Shown here one piece after another: positions 30,034-39,905 of a stretch of 64,000 bases of DNA. The DNA is from an uncultured Bartonella sp. Lineage in GTDB: Bacteria; Pseudomonadota; Alphaproteobacteria; Rhizobiales; Rhizobiaceae. Every line of letters begins with the position of its first letter. Position 1 is the first letter of the stretch. The stretch spans positions 682,001-746,000 of the forward strand of contig NZ_CALYPR010000001.1 of assembly GCF_945277285.1 (NCBI RefSeq), in the 5' to 3' direction. A model generated the notes under the pieces. The model worked only from the letters and a program-made list of their open reading frames with translations. It was not told the origin of the DNA and searched no databases. The position numbers were made by a program, and so were the translations under genes.

Positions 30034-31104
30034 ATGGGTCTGTCCGGTAAAAAGCAGCACTTTATTCCGAAAAGAGTTGTCAAAAATTTCTCCGAACAGC
30101 CGGAAACAAAAAATCCTAAGATCTGGTTCTATCGTTATGAACACCCCCCTACAGCACAGGCATGAATGATGCCCCTGCTCAAAGATATTTTTACTCGGAA
30201 GCAAACGATGGCGAAAACAGTGAAACTTTAGACGACAAAATTACCAGATATGAGGGCAATACAATCACTCCTATTTTAACAATGCTCGAATGTCTGGATC
30301 CCGGCCAACAAATTGACGGTTTTTTACCTGCACAACTGATTTCTCATCTCATAATACGGAACGATCATTTTCGAAAATTAGGTGCTTCAATTTTAGAAAG
30401 TGCATTTGAGGCATTACAAAATTTTTCATCAACGAGAGAATATATTAATCAAACAATGGGGATAGATTTAACAAATCCCCCCGGTTTATTTAATCAGCGT
30501 ATAATGGAGGCCATTAAAAAAGATTTTCGACTGCAAATGACGAACAACTTAATCCACTGAAGAAATCGTTTTTATCAAATATGACTTAAGAGTATTTAGA
30601 CCAATTCATTGATTTTATTGTTGAAGGTTTTAAATTCTCGTTTCAAGCAATAACAAATTTAGCGGAACCTTTAATAAGAAACGCCATAAAGGATTCATTA
30701 AAAATAAATCTAGAATCGGAACAATTTATTGTCCCCATACAATTATTTTACTGGGATGTTATTGAAAATAATGAAAAATTTATACTACCTTTTTGTATCG
30801 CTATTTCTAGGACAGGCACCTCTTATCAACCTTTAATCGGGGCATCTGCTGACGAGATAGATACAATTTATTTTCCAATCTCCAAAAACAAAATGCTGGT
30901 TGGCTATAAAGATAACAAAACCGAGTTTCCAGATAACATTAATCTCCTTTTTGCAGAAAATTCATGGAATTTTTTTATTGCACCAAATGAGAGTCATGAG
31001 AATCTTTTGCTTGCGAAATCCATTCGCAAAACTCGTTAGCTGAAATCAATTTAATCGTTGAAGATGTTGAAAAAAAGATTCTGGAAGGTAGACTTTTTCA
31101 ATGA
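30034..31104 (+). pseudogene. Frameshifted DUF4238-type gene remnant
   Basis: Coding similarity runs through several frames. Frame one starts at the ATG at 30034 (GGGAG just upstream) and reads KKQHFIPKRVVKNFS and IWFYRYEHP before stopping at 30165. The next frame carries APAQRYFYSEAND and a helical region to 30560. A third frame, open from 30590 to 31039, encodes LFYWDVIEN, DTIYFPISKNKMLVGY and a C-terminal segment; the last 20 or so residues shift frame again and end at 31104. The opening HFIPKRV..NFS, then RYFYS, then the FPIS segment follow the DUF4238 order, a family of unknown function. The first break coincides with a run of six C at 30144-30149. The region is much more AT-rich than its neighbours, suggesting recent gain and decay. 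Confidence 0.75.
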
Positions 31105-31313
31105 AGCGAGTTTCGCCGAATACCCACTTTACCGAAATTCAGTAACCGTTTTTTGGCTTGAAAATTGGGAAAAGAGAATAAAAACTGCCGCGGGCTTGCT
31201 TGGTTAAAATTCTCGCCTAAACACCCATATCAATAATAATCACATTATCGCCAATAAGAACAATTTAACTTAGCTGGCTAATAATTACTTTTGAAAATCG
31301 GATATGAAGTTTT

Positions 31314-31949
31314 ATGTTTGAAGACATTTATAAAATCATTCACGAGCGGCGGGATGTACGGGACGAGTTCTTGCCTACACCGCTAGAAGAAGACGTTATT
31401 ATGCGGCTCTTGGATGCAGCCCATAACGCGCCTTCTGTGGGCTTCCAACAACCATGGAATTTTTTGCTTATTCGCGAGCAAAAACGCAAACAACAGGTAA
31501 AAGAAATTTTTGCCCGTGCGCAGGCTGAAGAAGCTGAGATTTTTAACGATGAACGGCGAAAACTTTATAACCGGCTGAAACTTCAGGGTATTCTCAAAGC
31601 GCCGCTTAACCTTGTGGTCACCTGTGACCGGCGTCGTGATGGTCAAACCGGTCTTGGCCGTTTCCATAATCCGCAAATGTCGGCTTATAGTTGTGTTTGT
31701 GCGGTTGAAAATTTATGGCTTGCGGCACGGGCTGAAAATATCGGCGTTGGCTGGGTATCCATCTACCACGAAGATGCGTTGCGAAAGCTTTTGAAAATTC
31801 CGCAGCAGATTGAAATTATCGCCTATCTCTGTATTGGCTATGTGAGCCATTTCTATGACAGTCCGGAACTAGAGCAAAAAGGGTGGCGCAACCGCGTACC
31901 GCTTGAAAGCCTTATCTACCATGAAGAATGGCCTGAGGATGCGCAATAA
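31314..31949 (+). CDS. bluB: 5,6-dimethylbenzimidazole synthase BluB
   Basis: BluB breaks down reduced FMN with oxygen to make the lower ligand base of vitamin B12. The 211-residue protein is a flavin nitroreductase-fold enzyme: RRDVRDEFLPTPLEE near the N-terminus, NAPSVGFQQPWNF around residue 42, and the C-terminal WRNRVPLESLIYHEEW that marks BluB against general nitroreductases. Length fits the family. It stands alone here; no other cobalamin genes or B12 riboswitch are visible nearby. It implies that the organism makes or remodels cobamides. Confidence 0.93.
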   Translation: MFEDIYKIIHERRDVRDEFLPTPLEEDVIMRLLDAAHNAPSVGFQQPWNFLLIREQKRKQQVKEIFARAQAEEAEIFNDERRKLYNRLKLQGILKAPLNLVVTCDRRRDGQTGLGRFHNPQMSAYSCVCAVENLWLAARAENIGVGWVSIYHEDALRKLLKIPQQIEIIAYLCIGYVSHFYDSPELEQKGWRNRVPLESLIYHEEWPEDAQ

Positions 31950-32092
31950 TATTGCGTAAATTTTCCCTATTGTTTTTGATTATAATCTAATTGTGATAAA
32001 TGAAGTGTGCCAAAAACACTTAAAATCCTTGCGTTTAAGCTGTCTCTGCTGCACAACCAGTCAAACATTGGAATTATTCAAGGAAATTCAAA

Positions 32093-33931
32093 ATGCCTCC
32101 TTATCGCTCAAGAACTTCAACTCATGGTCGTAATATGGCCGGTGCCCGTGGCCTGTGGCGCGCCACTGGAATGAAAGACGGAGATTTTGGTAAGCCGATT
32201 ATTGCTATTGCCAATTCCTTTACCCAGTTTGTGCCCGGACATGTGCACCTAAAAGATTTGGGCCAACTTGTCGCCCGCGAAGTAGAAAAAGCTGGCGGTG
32301 TGGCCAAGGAGTTCAACACGATTGCTGTTGATGACGGAATCGCTATGGGGCATGATGGCATGCTCTATTCCCTGCCGTCTCGCGAGATTATTGCCGATTC
32401 AGTCGAGTATATGGTCAATGCGCATTGTGCCGATGCTTTGGTGTGCATTTCCAATTGCGACAAGATTACCCCCGGCATGTTGATGGCATCACTGCGTTTG
32501 AATATTCCCACCATTTTTGTTTCCGGTGGCCCAATGGAAGCAGGAAAAATCAAATGGAAGGGCAAAGATTTGTCGGTCGATTTGATTGATGCGATGATCG
32601 CTGCTGCTGACGATCACAATAGTGATGCCGAAATTGCCAATATGGAACGTGCTGCTTGCCCGACTTGCGGCTCGTGCTCAGGCATGTTTACGGCTAATTC
32701 GATGAACTGTCTTACCGAAGCTTTGGGGCTTTCGCTTCCAGGCAACGGTTCGATGCTGGCAACGCATGCCGACCGTAAACACCTTTTTGAAAAAGCCGGA
32801 CACCGCATTGTCGAACTGGCCAAACGTTATTATGAACAAGATGACGAAAGCGTTCTGCCACGCTCCATTGCAACATTCAAAGCTTTTGAAAATGCCATGA
32901 CCCTTGATATTTCAATGGGTGGATCAACCAACACGGTTCTTCATCTTCTCGCTGCAGCACAAGAAGGGGAGGTCGATTTTACCATGTCTGATATTGATCG
33001 TCTGTCACGCCATGTGCCGGTTATCTGCAAAGTCGCACCAGCCATTGCCAATATACACATGGAAGATGTCCATCGCGCCGGCGGGGTAATGGCAATTTTG
33101 GGTGAACTCGACCGTGCCGGTTTAATCCATAGCGACGCGTTAACTGTTCATGAACCGACATTAAAAGACGCCTTGCGTAAATGGGATGTCAAACAGACAA
33201 ACAACCCCGAGGTTCATGAATTCTATAGGGCGGCACCGGGTGGTATTCCCACACAAACGCCGTTCAGCCAGTCCCGCCGCTATGACACGGTTGATCTTGA
33301 CCGGGAAAAAGGTGTCATTCGGGATGTCGATCACGCCTATTCCAAGGATGGCGGCCTTGCTGTTCTTTATGGCAATCTGGCTGAAGATGGCTGCATTGTC
33401 AAAACGGCTGGTGTTGACGACTCAATTCTTAAATTCAAAGGGCCGGCGCGCATATTTGAAAGTCAGGATTCAGCCGTTGTTGCTATCTTGAACGGCGCCA
33501 TCAAACCGGGCGATATTGTGCTTATCCGCTATGAAGGGCCGCGCGGCGGCCCAGGTATGCAGGAAATGCTTTATCCGACCAGCTATCTGAAATCGAAAGG
33601 TTTAGGAAAAGCCTGCGCCTTGATTACCGATGGGCGGTTTTCGGGTGGTTCTTCTGGACTTTCAATCGGCCATGTTTCACCGGAAGCAGCCGAAGGAGGC
33701 ACAATTGGTCTCGTCGAAGAGGGCGATACAATCGAAATTGATATTCCGAACCGCAAAATCCATCTTGCTGTTGATGATGCGACCTTGAGCGACCGTCGCA
33801 AGACAATGGAGAAAAAAGGTAAAAAAGCCTGGCAGCCCGAAGAGATTCGCAAGCGCAAAGTTTCAAAAGCTTTGCGCGCTTATGCGGCGATGACAACATC
33901 GGCCGCCAAAGGTGCAGTGCGCCAAATATAA
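32093..33931 (+). CDS. ilvD: Dihydroxy-acid dehydratase
   Basis: IlvD performs the dehydration step of valine, leucine and isoleucine synthesis using an iron-sulfur cluster. The 612-residue protein has the cluster cysteines in [10 protein letters not shown] and [13 protein letters not shown], the substrate-binding [13 protein letters not shown], and [20 protein letters not shown] near the C-terminus. AAGGAA lies seven bases before the ATG. It is monocistronic with a terminator at 33940-33986. No branched-chain leader peptide is evident upstream. Confidence 0.98.
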   Translation: MPPYRSRTSTHGRNMAGARGLWRATGMKDGDFGKPIIAIANSFTQFVPGHVHLKDLGQLVAREVEKAGGVAKEFNTIAVDDGIAMGHDGMLYSLPSREIIADSVEYMVNAHCADALVCISNCDKITPGMLMASLRLNIPTIFVSGGPMEAGKIKWKGKDLSVDLIDAMIAAADDHNSDAEIANMERAACPTCGSCSGMFTANSMNCLTEALGLSLPGNGSMLATHADRKHLFEKAGHRIVELAKRYYEQDDESVLPRSIATFKAFENAMTLDISMGGSTNTVLHLLAAAQEGEVDFTMSDIDRLSRHVPVICKVAPAIANIHMEDVHRAGGVMAILGELDRAGLIHSDALTVHEPTLKDALRKWDVKQTNNPEVHEFYRAAPGGIPTQTPFSQSRRYDTVDLDREKGVIRDVDHAYSKDGGLAVLYGNLAEDGCIVKTAGVDDSILKFKGPARIFESQDSAVVAILNGAIKPGDIVLIRYEGPRGGPGMQEMLYPTSYLKSKGLGKACALITDGRFSGGSSGLSIGHVSPEAAEGGTIGLVEEGDTIEIDIPNRKIHLAVDDATLSDRRKTMEKKGKKAWQPEEIRKRKVSKALRAYAAMTTSAAKGAVRQI

Positions 33932-33939
33932 GGAAAATT

Positions 33940-33986
33940 AAAATCTCCCGTTGTGACGCGAAAAAAATCACAGCGGGAGATTTTTA
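33940..33986 (+). terminator. Intrinsic terminator of ilvD
   Basis: AAATCTCCCG-TTGTGA pairs with TCACAG-CGGGAGATTT across a loop of about ten bases and is followed by TTATT. It lies ten bases after the ilvD stop. Confidence 0.88.
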
Positions 33987-34053
33987 TTACCATTTTTTGA
34001 AATTGATTTTTCAATAGTGAATGTAACCATTGCGGAAACCGTCGGGGAAATTA

Positions 34054-35610
34054 ATGTCTGTCATTGATGCACTGGCAAAACATGCCATTGCCACACCCAA
34101 CAAAATTGCTGTTTCCCTTAACGGGAAAAAAATCGATTACGCCACGCTTTATCGTCGCGCCGAAGCGTTCCGCCATAGTCTCTTCGGCTTGAAGAAAATC
34201 CATCCGCAGCGTTTTGGCATTCCGGAAGATGGGCGTCTGGTTTTATTGGCACTTCCTAACCATTTTCGTTTTGTCGAAATTTTTGTTGGCGGTTCGGCAA
34301 GCCCGCATTGTGTGGCCGTGCTTTCGGTTATGCTGCCCCGCAACCAGATTGAAGAAATTATGCGCCGCCTTACCCCCGATATTACGATCTGCGAAGACGA
34401 AGATTGTATTGTTGCTGAAACCGCGCGCGCCATCGGACTTCCTGTTTTTTATGTAAACGCAAAACCAAACGATCTTTCATCCTATGACAATTTTATTGAA
34501 AACGGGGTTATCAATAAAACAATTACCGACTTACCAGAAAGCCCGTTTTTTATCGGTTTCACCTCTGGCACAACGGGCCTTCCCAAGGCCTTTATCAGAA
34601 CGCGCGACAGTTGGCGGAAATCGCTTCTAACGGGAAGAACTTTGTTCGATTTGAAAAATTTGCATCATGTTGTCGCCCCGGGGCCGCTGGCGCATGGTGT
34701 CAGCCTTTATGCACTTATCGAAACATTGGATAGTGGCCAGACATTTGACGGTGTTAGAAAATTCGATTGTGACACGGTTCTTGAACAATTAAAAACCGCT
34801 GACCGCTTTGTCGGTGTGCCGACAATGCTGAGTGAACTAAAACAACGGGCACAGCGACTTGGCTTGACCTTCCCGAACCTGAAACAACTCGTCACCGGTG
34901 CCTCGAAATTTGACAGGCAGCATTATGCCAATGCACGGGCACTTTTCCCAAACGCTAAAATTCTGCAATATTATGGAGCTTCAGAACTAAGCTTCGTTGC
35001 AGTCAACGAAATGACACCCGAAACTGTCGATCAGGGGGACCTCATGTCACCTGTCGGCAAAGCTTTTCCCGGAGTGAATGTCACTATTCGTGACGAAAAT
35101 TCTTGTCCATTGGAGACGGGAAAAATCGGCACTATTTTTGTTGAAAGCGATTTGATTGCGAGCAGATATTTATGGGGCGACAACGGTAAATCTTTTGTCC
35201 AAACCGATCATGGTGCAACTGTTGGCGACCTTGGCATGATCGACAAAGATGGCCACCTTTTTGTCATGGGGAGGGCCGGTGGCATGATTATTTCCGGCGG
35301 CAACAATATCTATCTTGCCGAAATTGAACTGGCGTTGAAAACCATAGAAGGCATTCAAGATGCAACGGCTTTCGGCATACCTGATATTACTTATGGAGAA
35401 CGTCTTGTTGCAGTGGTTTCGTTCGTTAAAGGAGCACATTTGACAGCCAACGAGTTGCAGGAAAAATGCCTGTCCCTTATGGAAAAATTCAAAATTCCCA
35501 AAGATTTCTATTCTGTTGAAAATTGGCCTATGACATGGAGTGGCAAAATCGCCCGTGTCGAGGTGAGAAAAATGGTCGAACAAAACGCCGCCCGGTTGAA
35601 AAGGCTTTAA
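34054..35610 (+). CDS. Class I adenylate-forming enzyme (acyl-CoA synthetase-like)
   Basis: This 518-residue ANL-superfamily protein activates a carboxylic acid with ATP, most likely for transfer to CoA. The P-loop FTSGTTGLPKAF (about residue 170), the YYGASELSF motif (A5), GDLGMIDKDGHLFVMGRAGGMI (A7/A8) and GKIARVEVRKMV near the end (A10 lysine) are all present. The ATG at 34054 follows GGGGA; a TTG at 34030 would add eight residues. The stop is four bases before the thiolase ATG, so the two genes form an operon. The acid substrate cannot be read from sequence; the binding pocket lacks motifs I could assign to a specific chain length. Confidence 0.88.
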   Translation: MSVIDALAKHAIATPNKIAVSLNGKKIDYATLYRRAEAFRHSLFGLKKIHPQRFGIPEDGRLVLLALPNHFRFVEIFVGGSASPHCVAVLSVMLPRNQIEEIMRRLTPDITICEDEDCIVAETARAIGLPVFYVNAKPNDLSSYDNFIENGVINKTITDLPESPFFIGFTSGTTGLPKAFIRTRDSWRKSLLTGRTLFDLKNLHHVVAPGPLAHGVSLYALIETLDSGQTFDGVRKFDCDTVLEQLKTADRFVGVPTMLSELKQRAQRLGLTFPNLKQLVTGASKFDRQHYANARALFPNAKILQYYGASELSFVAVNEMTPETVDQGDLMSPVGKAFPGVNVTIRDENSCPLETGKIGTIFVESDLIASRYLWGDNGKSFVQTDHGATVGDLGMIDKDGHLFVMGRAGGMIISGGNNIYLAEIELALKTIEGIQDATAFGIPDITYGERLVAVVSFVKGAHLTANELQEKCLSLMEKFKIPKDFYSVENWPMTWSGKIARVEVRKMVEQNAARLKRL

Positions 35611-35613
35611 AGC

Positions 35614-36786
35614 ATGAACGACAATAGAAAACCGGTCATTATTGCTGCTTTAAGAACGCCAATTGCCCGTGCCTATGGTGCGCTTTCAACACTAGACATC
35701 GAATATCTTGTCAGTCCGCTCATAAAAGCCATTATCGAGCGCATGCATATTGAGCCACAAGAAATAGATGATGTGATTATCGGAAATGCCGCTGGCGGGG
35801 GTGGCAATATGGCGCGCCTTGCTGCATTAACAGCTGGTCTTCCGGTTGAAATTGCCGGCCAGACCGTTGACCGGCAATGTGGTTCGGGGCTTGAAGCCGT
35901 TGTTCAGGCCTGTCGCCTTGTTGAGGCGGGGGCGGGCCAAATCTATCTTGCAGGTGGTGCAGAAAGTGTTTCAACCGCACCGTGGCGTGTCAAACGACCA
36001 AAAACGCCAAGAGAAATGCCGCATTTTTTTTCGCGCGCCCGTTTTTCACCAGAAGCAATCGGCGATCCGGATATGGGAGAGATGGCAGAAAATATCGCCC
36101 GTCATTACCATATATCCCGCAAAAGACAGGATGCATTTGCACTTGAAAGTCATCGGCGTGCACTAAAAGCTCAAGATAATCATTGTTTTGACAGTGAACT
36201 TATACCGCTTGCAACGCCATCCGGTCTGTTTGCAAGTGACGATTGTCCGAGAGCAGGTTTAACACTTGAAACTCTGGCACATTTGCGACCTATTTTTGAA
36301 AAAAATGGCACCGTTACAGCAGGCAATGCCTGCCCGTTGAATGATGGTGCAGCGATTGTTCTTGTTACCTCTCTTGCCCAAGCCAAACAATTGAACGTTC
36401 GCTACGGGCTTTCTTTTATTGATAGTGCTGTAAGTGGTGTGGACCCCAATTTTGCCGGAATAGGAGCTGTCGCCTCGACCAAAAAACTTTTGAAAAAAAC
36501 GGGATTAAGCGATTGTTCAAAATTTGCAGTGATCGAATTTAATGAAGCTTTTGCGTGCCAAGTGCTCGCCTGCCTCGAACAATTGGACGTTGAGCCCGAA
36601 AAAATCAACCGAGAAGGCGGGGCAATTGCACTCGGACATCCTTTCGGTGCCTCCGGCACGTTTCTCGTCACACGGCTATTTTCCCAAATGGAAAAAATGG
36701 ATGAAAATACGCTCGGTCTTGCCACCATGAGCATTGGCGGCGGCATGGGAATAAGCGCAATGTTTCGCCCCTATTTCCCCGCATAA
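35614..36786 (+). CDS. Thiolase family protein with the C-terminal catalytic Cys replaced by Ser
   Basis: The 390-residue protein is a thiolase: nucleophile Cys89 in VDRQCGSGLEAV, the NEAFA motif (FNEAFACQVLAC), and His342 in GAIALGHPFGASG. In canonical thiolases a second cysteine begins the C-terminal CxGGGxG motif and acts as the acid/base; here it is Ser373 (MSIGGGMGIS, codon AGC at 36730-36732). So it may be inactive as a normal acetyl-CoA acetyltransferase, slower, or specialised. It follows the adenylate-forming gene by four bases; both products probably act on the same acyl-CoA. A coupling role in short-chain acyl-CoA condensation is only a guess. Confidence 0.88.
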   Translation: MNDNRKPVIIAALRTPIARAYGALSTLDIEYLVSPLIKAIIERMHIEPQEIDDVIIGNAAGGGGNMARLAALTAGLPVEIAGQTVDRQCGSGLEAVVQACRLVEAGAGQIYLAGGAESVSTAPWRVKRPKTPREMPHFFSRARFSPEAIGDPDMGEMAENIARHYHISRKRQDAFALESHRRALKAQDNHCFDSELIPLATPSGLFASDDCPRAGLTLETLAHLRPIFEKNGTVTAGNACPLNDGAAIVLVTSLAQAKQLNVRYGLSFIDSAVSGVDPNFAGIGAVASTKKLLKKTGLSDCSKFAVIEFNEAFACQVLACLEQLDVEPEKINREGGAIALGHPFGASGTFLVTRLFSQMEKMDENTLGLATMSIGGGMGISAMFRPYFPA

Positions 36787-36940
36787 ATAAAACACTTTGA
36801 TTATAAGGTTGTTTGACAAATCAAACGCAAGCATCACTCTGTCAATCAATGCGATGCAATATTGCTCAACTACGGCATAGATCATAGGATGCTTGCCCAA
36901 TTTATGTTTACGCCAAACTATTGTTGTCAGAAACAAAGTG

Positions 36941-39652
36941 CTATTTATCTGGCACACTTAACTGTTTTAACCGATAGAGTTCCGCAAGTGCTTGTTTTGG
37001 TGAAAGATCATCCGGATTGATTGCCTTTAGCGCTTCTTCGAGTTTAGACGTTTTTTGCTGCTTTTCCGCTGCGCGTGACAAAGCAACAGAAAAAAGCGGC
37101 AAATCATCAATAAGCTTATTACCCTTTCCGGCAACTTCACCTTTTTCCAACTGGTGAAGAACGTCTTTTGCCCGTGATAGAACCGCCTCTGGAAGCCCTG
37201 CCAACTTGGCCACCTGAACACCATAAGAACGGTCGGCCGCCCCATATCCAACTTCATGGAGAAAAACCACATCGCCATTCCATTCTTTTACTTTCATCGT
37301 AACATTATGCAAGCGATTGAGCTTTTCGGTCAAAGCTGTCATTTCATGGAAGTGGGTAGCAAAAATTGCCCGGCAATGATTGACTTCATGGAGATATTCT
37401 ATCGCCGCCCAGGCGATAGAAAGACCATCGAATGTCGAAGTGCCGCGGCCAATTTCATCAAGGATGACCAGCGAGCGCTCGCCTGCCTGATTAAGAATAG
37501 TGGCAGTCTCAACCATCTCCACCATAAAGGTTGAACGGCCATGGGCAAGATCATCGGCCGCACCGACACGGCTGAAAAGGCGGTCGACAACACCGATATG
37601 GGCAGAACCGGCAGGCACGAACGATCCCATCTGCGCCATAATGGCAATCAATGCATTTTGGCGTAAAAAGGTTGATTTACCGCCCATATTGGGGCCGGTC
37701 AGTAGCCAGATAGCACCATATTTTCCGCCATTTTTTGGCGACAAATTACAATCATTGGCAACAAAAGGATCTTTTGCCTGTTTTCTCAATGCCTGTTCGA
37801 CAACCGGGTGACGACCGGCAACGATTTCAAAATTAAGCGATTGATCAACAATCGGCCGACAATATCCCTGCTCTTCGGCAAGGCAGGCATTTGAAGCAGA
37901 TACATCAAGGATCGAAAGCGCCATAGCGGCTTGGCGAATAAAATCTGCTTGTTGCGAGATTTCTTCAACAAGTTTGTCAAATATGGCGAGTTCGATTGTC
38001 AAGGCACGATCGGCAGCATTGGCAATACGGCTTTCAAGGTCGGCCAATTCGGTCGTGGTAAAACGCATTGCATTTGCCATCGTCTGGCGATGAATGAAAC
38101 GGCCTTTTGCTTCTGGCGTCTCAGTAAGCGCTGGTGCTTGTAAAGCGGTGACTTCAATATAATAGCCAAGAATATTATTATGACGAATTTTCAACGCCTT
38201 AATGCCGGTTTCGTTGGCATAGCGGCCTTGCAGCTCGGCAATAAAACGGCGCGATTCGTCACGCAAGGTTCTCAGTTCATCAAGTTCTTTATTGTAGTTT
38301 GTCCGTACAAAGCCGCCATCGCGCTTTAGTAGCGGCAAATCATCGGCAAGAATGCGGTCGAGGTGGTCATGTAAATCAACGGGCAATTTTTCAAGAACCG
38401 CAAGTGCTTCGCTTAACTCCTGCGGTAAAAGCATGCCATTGAACAGAGTTTTTACATCATTGATAATAGCAAAGCCGCGTTGAATGGATGCCATGTCACG
38501 CGGGCCCCCACGACCAAGAACAAGCCTTGAGAGCGCGCGCGGCATATCCGGAGCACTTTTTAAAATTGCCTGCATCCCTTCAGTAAAGCCTGTATCGTTC
38601 AAAAAAAACGCAACCGAATCAAGCCGTTGGTTGATTGCCTCGGGATAAATCAAAGGTGCCATGAGACGTTCGCTTAAAAGTCGCGCACCACCGCCGGTTA
38701 CTGTACGATCAATTGCTTTCATTAAACTCCCATCCCGCTGGCCTGAAAGAGTGCGTGTAAGCTCCAGATTGTTGCGGGTTGCCGGATCGATAAAAAGCGA
38801 CGCATTTTCGTCTTCCCGCTCAGGGCGCATTAAAGGCGGACGTTCATTGATCTGGGTTTTTTCAATATAGCCGATAGCGGCAGAAATCGCCGATAGTTCG
38901 GCACGGCTGTAATGGCCAAGCCCTTCCAGCGTTGCCAATTTGAAATAGTCACAAATATTTCGTTCAGCCTGACTGCTATCAAAGAGGCTTGCCGCCTGTG
39001 GAGTGACAATGCGGCCAAGCATATTGAACAATGGCTTTAAAGCTTCATCATGAAAAACACTGTCGGCAACGATAAGCTCTTGTGGATCTATGCGCATGAT
39101 ATCGGCTAAAAGACGATCACCTCTAACCCCGCTCACCTTGAAAATACCGGTTGAAATATCAATCCACGCAATGGCAAATTGATCTCCTGCGCTCGCTTTA
39201 ATACGCGATAAAGCCATAAGGTAATTGCCACGTGCTGGATCTAGAAGCTTGTCTTCAGTCAGTGTACCCGGTGTAACAAGACGTATCACATTACGTTTGA
39301 CAACCGATTTTCCACCGCGTTTTCGTGCTTCTGCCGGATCTTCCATCTGTTCGCAAACGGCCACACGATAGCCGCAGCTGATGAGTTTTTGTAAATAATC
39401 ATCTGCCGCGTGAACCGGCACACCGCACATAGGCACATCTTTTCCCAGATGTTTACCGCGTTTTGTCAATGCGATGCCTAATGCTTTCGCCGCCTCAACC
39501 GCGTCATCAAAAAAAAGCTCGTAAAAATCGCCCATACGATAAAAAAGCAGATAATCGCTATTTGCCGCCTTGATCTCGATATACTGTTCCATCATTGGAG
39601 TGATGCGCTCGTCAGAGCGGCTTTGCTTTTCACCGGCTGCGCTTTCTGTCAT
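36941..39652 (-). CDS. mutS: DNA mismatch repair protein MutS
   Basis: MutS recognises mispaired bases and, with MutL, starts repair. The 903-residue protein has the N-terminal mismatch-recognition domain with the phenylalanine-glutamate motif ([14 protein letters not shown]), the long lever and clamp region, and the ATPase domain with Walker [11 protein letters not shown] (about residue 650), Walker [17 protein letters not shown] and the ATHFHEMT segment. Its start [13 protein letters not shown] is followed by the conserved [11 protein letters not shown]. It stands alone on the minus strand, convergent with the thiolase operon and divergent from maeB. No clear terminator is visible in the 154 bases downstream. 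Confidence 0.98.
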   Translation of the reverse strand: MTESAAGEKQSRSDERITPMMEQYIEIKAANSDYLLFYRMGDFYELFFDDAVEAAKALGIALTKRGKHLGKDVPMCGVPVHAADDYLQKLISCGYRVAVCEQMEDPAEARKRGGKSVVKRNVIRLVTPGTLTEDKLLDPARGNYLMALSRIKASAGDQFAIAWIDISTGIFKVSGVRGDRLLADIMRIDPQELIVADSVFHDEALKPLFNMLGRIVTPQAASLFDSSQAERNICDYFKLATLEGLGHYSRAELSAISAAIGYIEKTQINERPPLMRPEREDENASLFIDPATRNNLELTRTLSGQRDGSLMKAIDRTVTGGGARLLSERLMAPLIYPEAINQRLDSVAFFLNDTGFTEGMQAILKSAPDMPRALSRLVLGRGGPRDMASIQRGFAIINDVKTLFNGMLLPQELSEALAVLEKLPVDLHDHLDRILADDLPLLKRDGGFVRTNYNKELDELRTLRDESRRFIAELQGRYANETGIKALKIRHNNILGYYIEVTALQAPALTETPEAKGRFIHRQTMANAMRFTTTELADLESRIANAADRALTIELAIFDKLVEEISQQADFIRQAAMALSILDVSASNACLAEEQGYCRPIVDQSLNFEIVAGRHPVVEQALRKQAKDPFVANDCNLSPKNGGKYGAIWLLTGPNMGGKSTFLRQNALIAIMAQMGSFVPAGSAHIGVVDRLFSRVGAADDLAHGRSTFMVEMVETATILNQAGERSLVILDEIGRGTSTFDGLSIAWAAIEYLHEVNHCRAIFATHFHEMTALTEKLNRLHNVTMKVKEWNGDVVFLHEVGYGAADRSYGVQVAKLAGLPEAVLSRAKDVLHQLEKGEVAGKGNKLIDDLPLFSVALSRAAEKQQKTSKLEEALKAINPDDLSPKQALAELYRLKQLSVPDK

Positions 39653-39905
39653 ACCTGTTTTTGCCCTTTGCCCCTATCAAATATTTGGCCAGCTTTATAA
39701 AAAGCTATGGCTTATGTCATTTCCTTAAAACCATACAGTTCATTCGGTTTTAACGCTGAATTTACACCAACTGAAGTGGTTCACACCTTTATCCCCCTAC
39801 GAGCCAGCACAATTATGTCGAAATAAGAAAAAACTTGCACTATTATCTAAGGAGAATCCATAATTTTAACTTATTATCAGACTTCAATCGGTTAAAATTT
39901 CGGAA

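Noticed and set aside
30162-30560. Independent 132-residue hypothetical gene after tRNA-Ala
   Set aside because: Reading the flanking frames shows it is the middle part of a broken DUF4238-type gene that starts at 30034, so it is reported as part of the pseudogene.
35614-36786. Straight annotation of the thiolase as acetyl-CoA acetyltransferase (phaA/atoB)
   Set aside because: The second catalytic cysteine is Ser and no linked genes point to that pathway, so only the family name is given.
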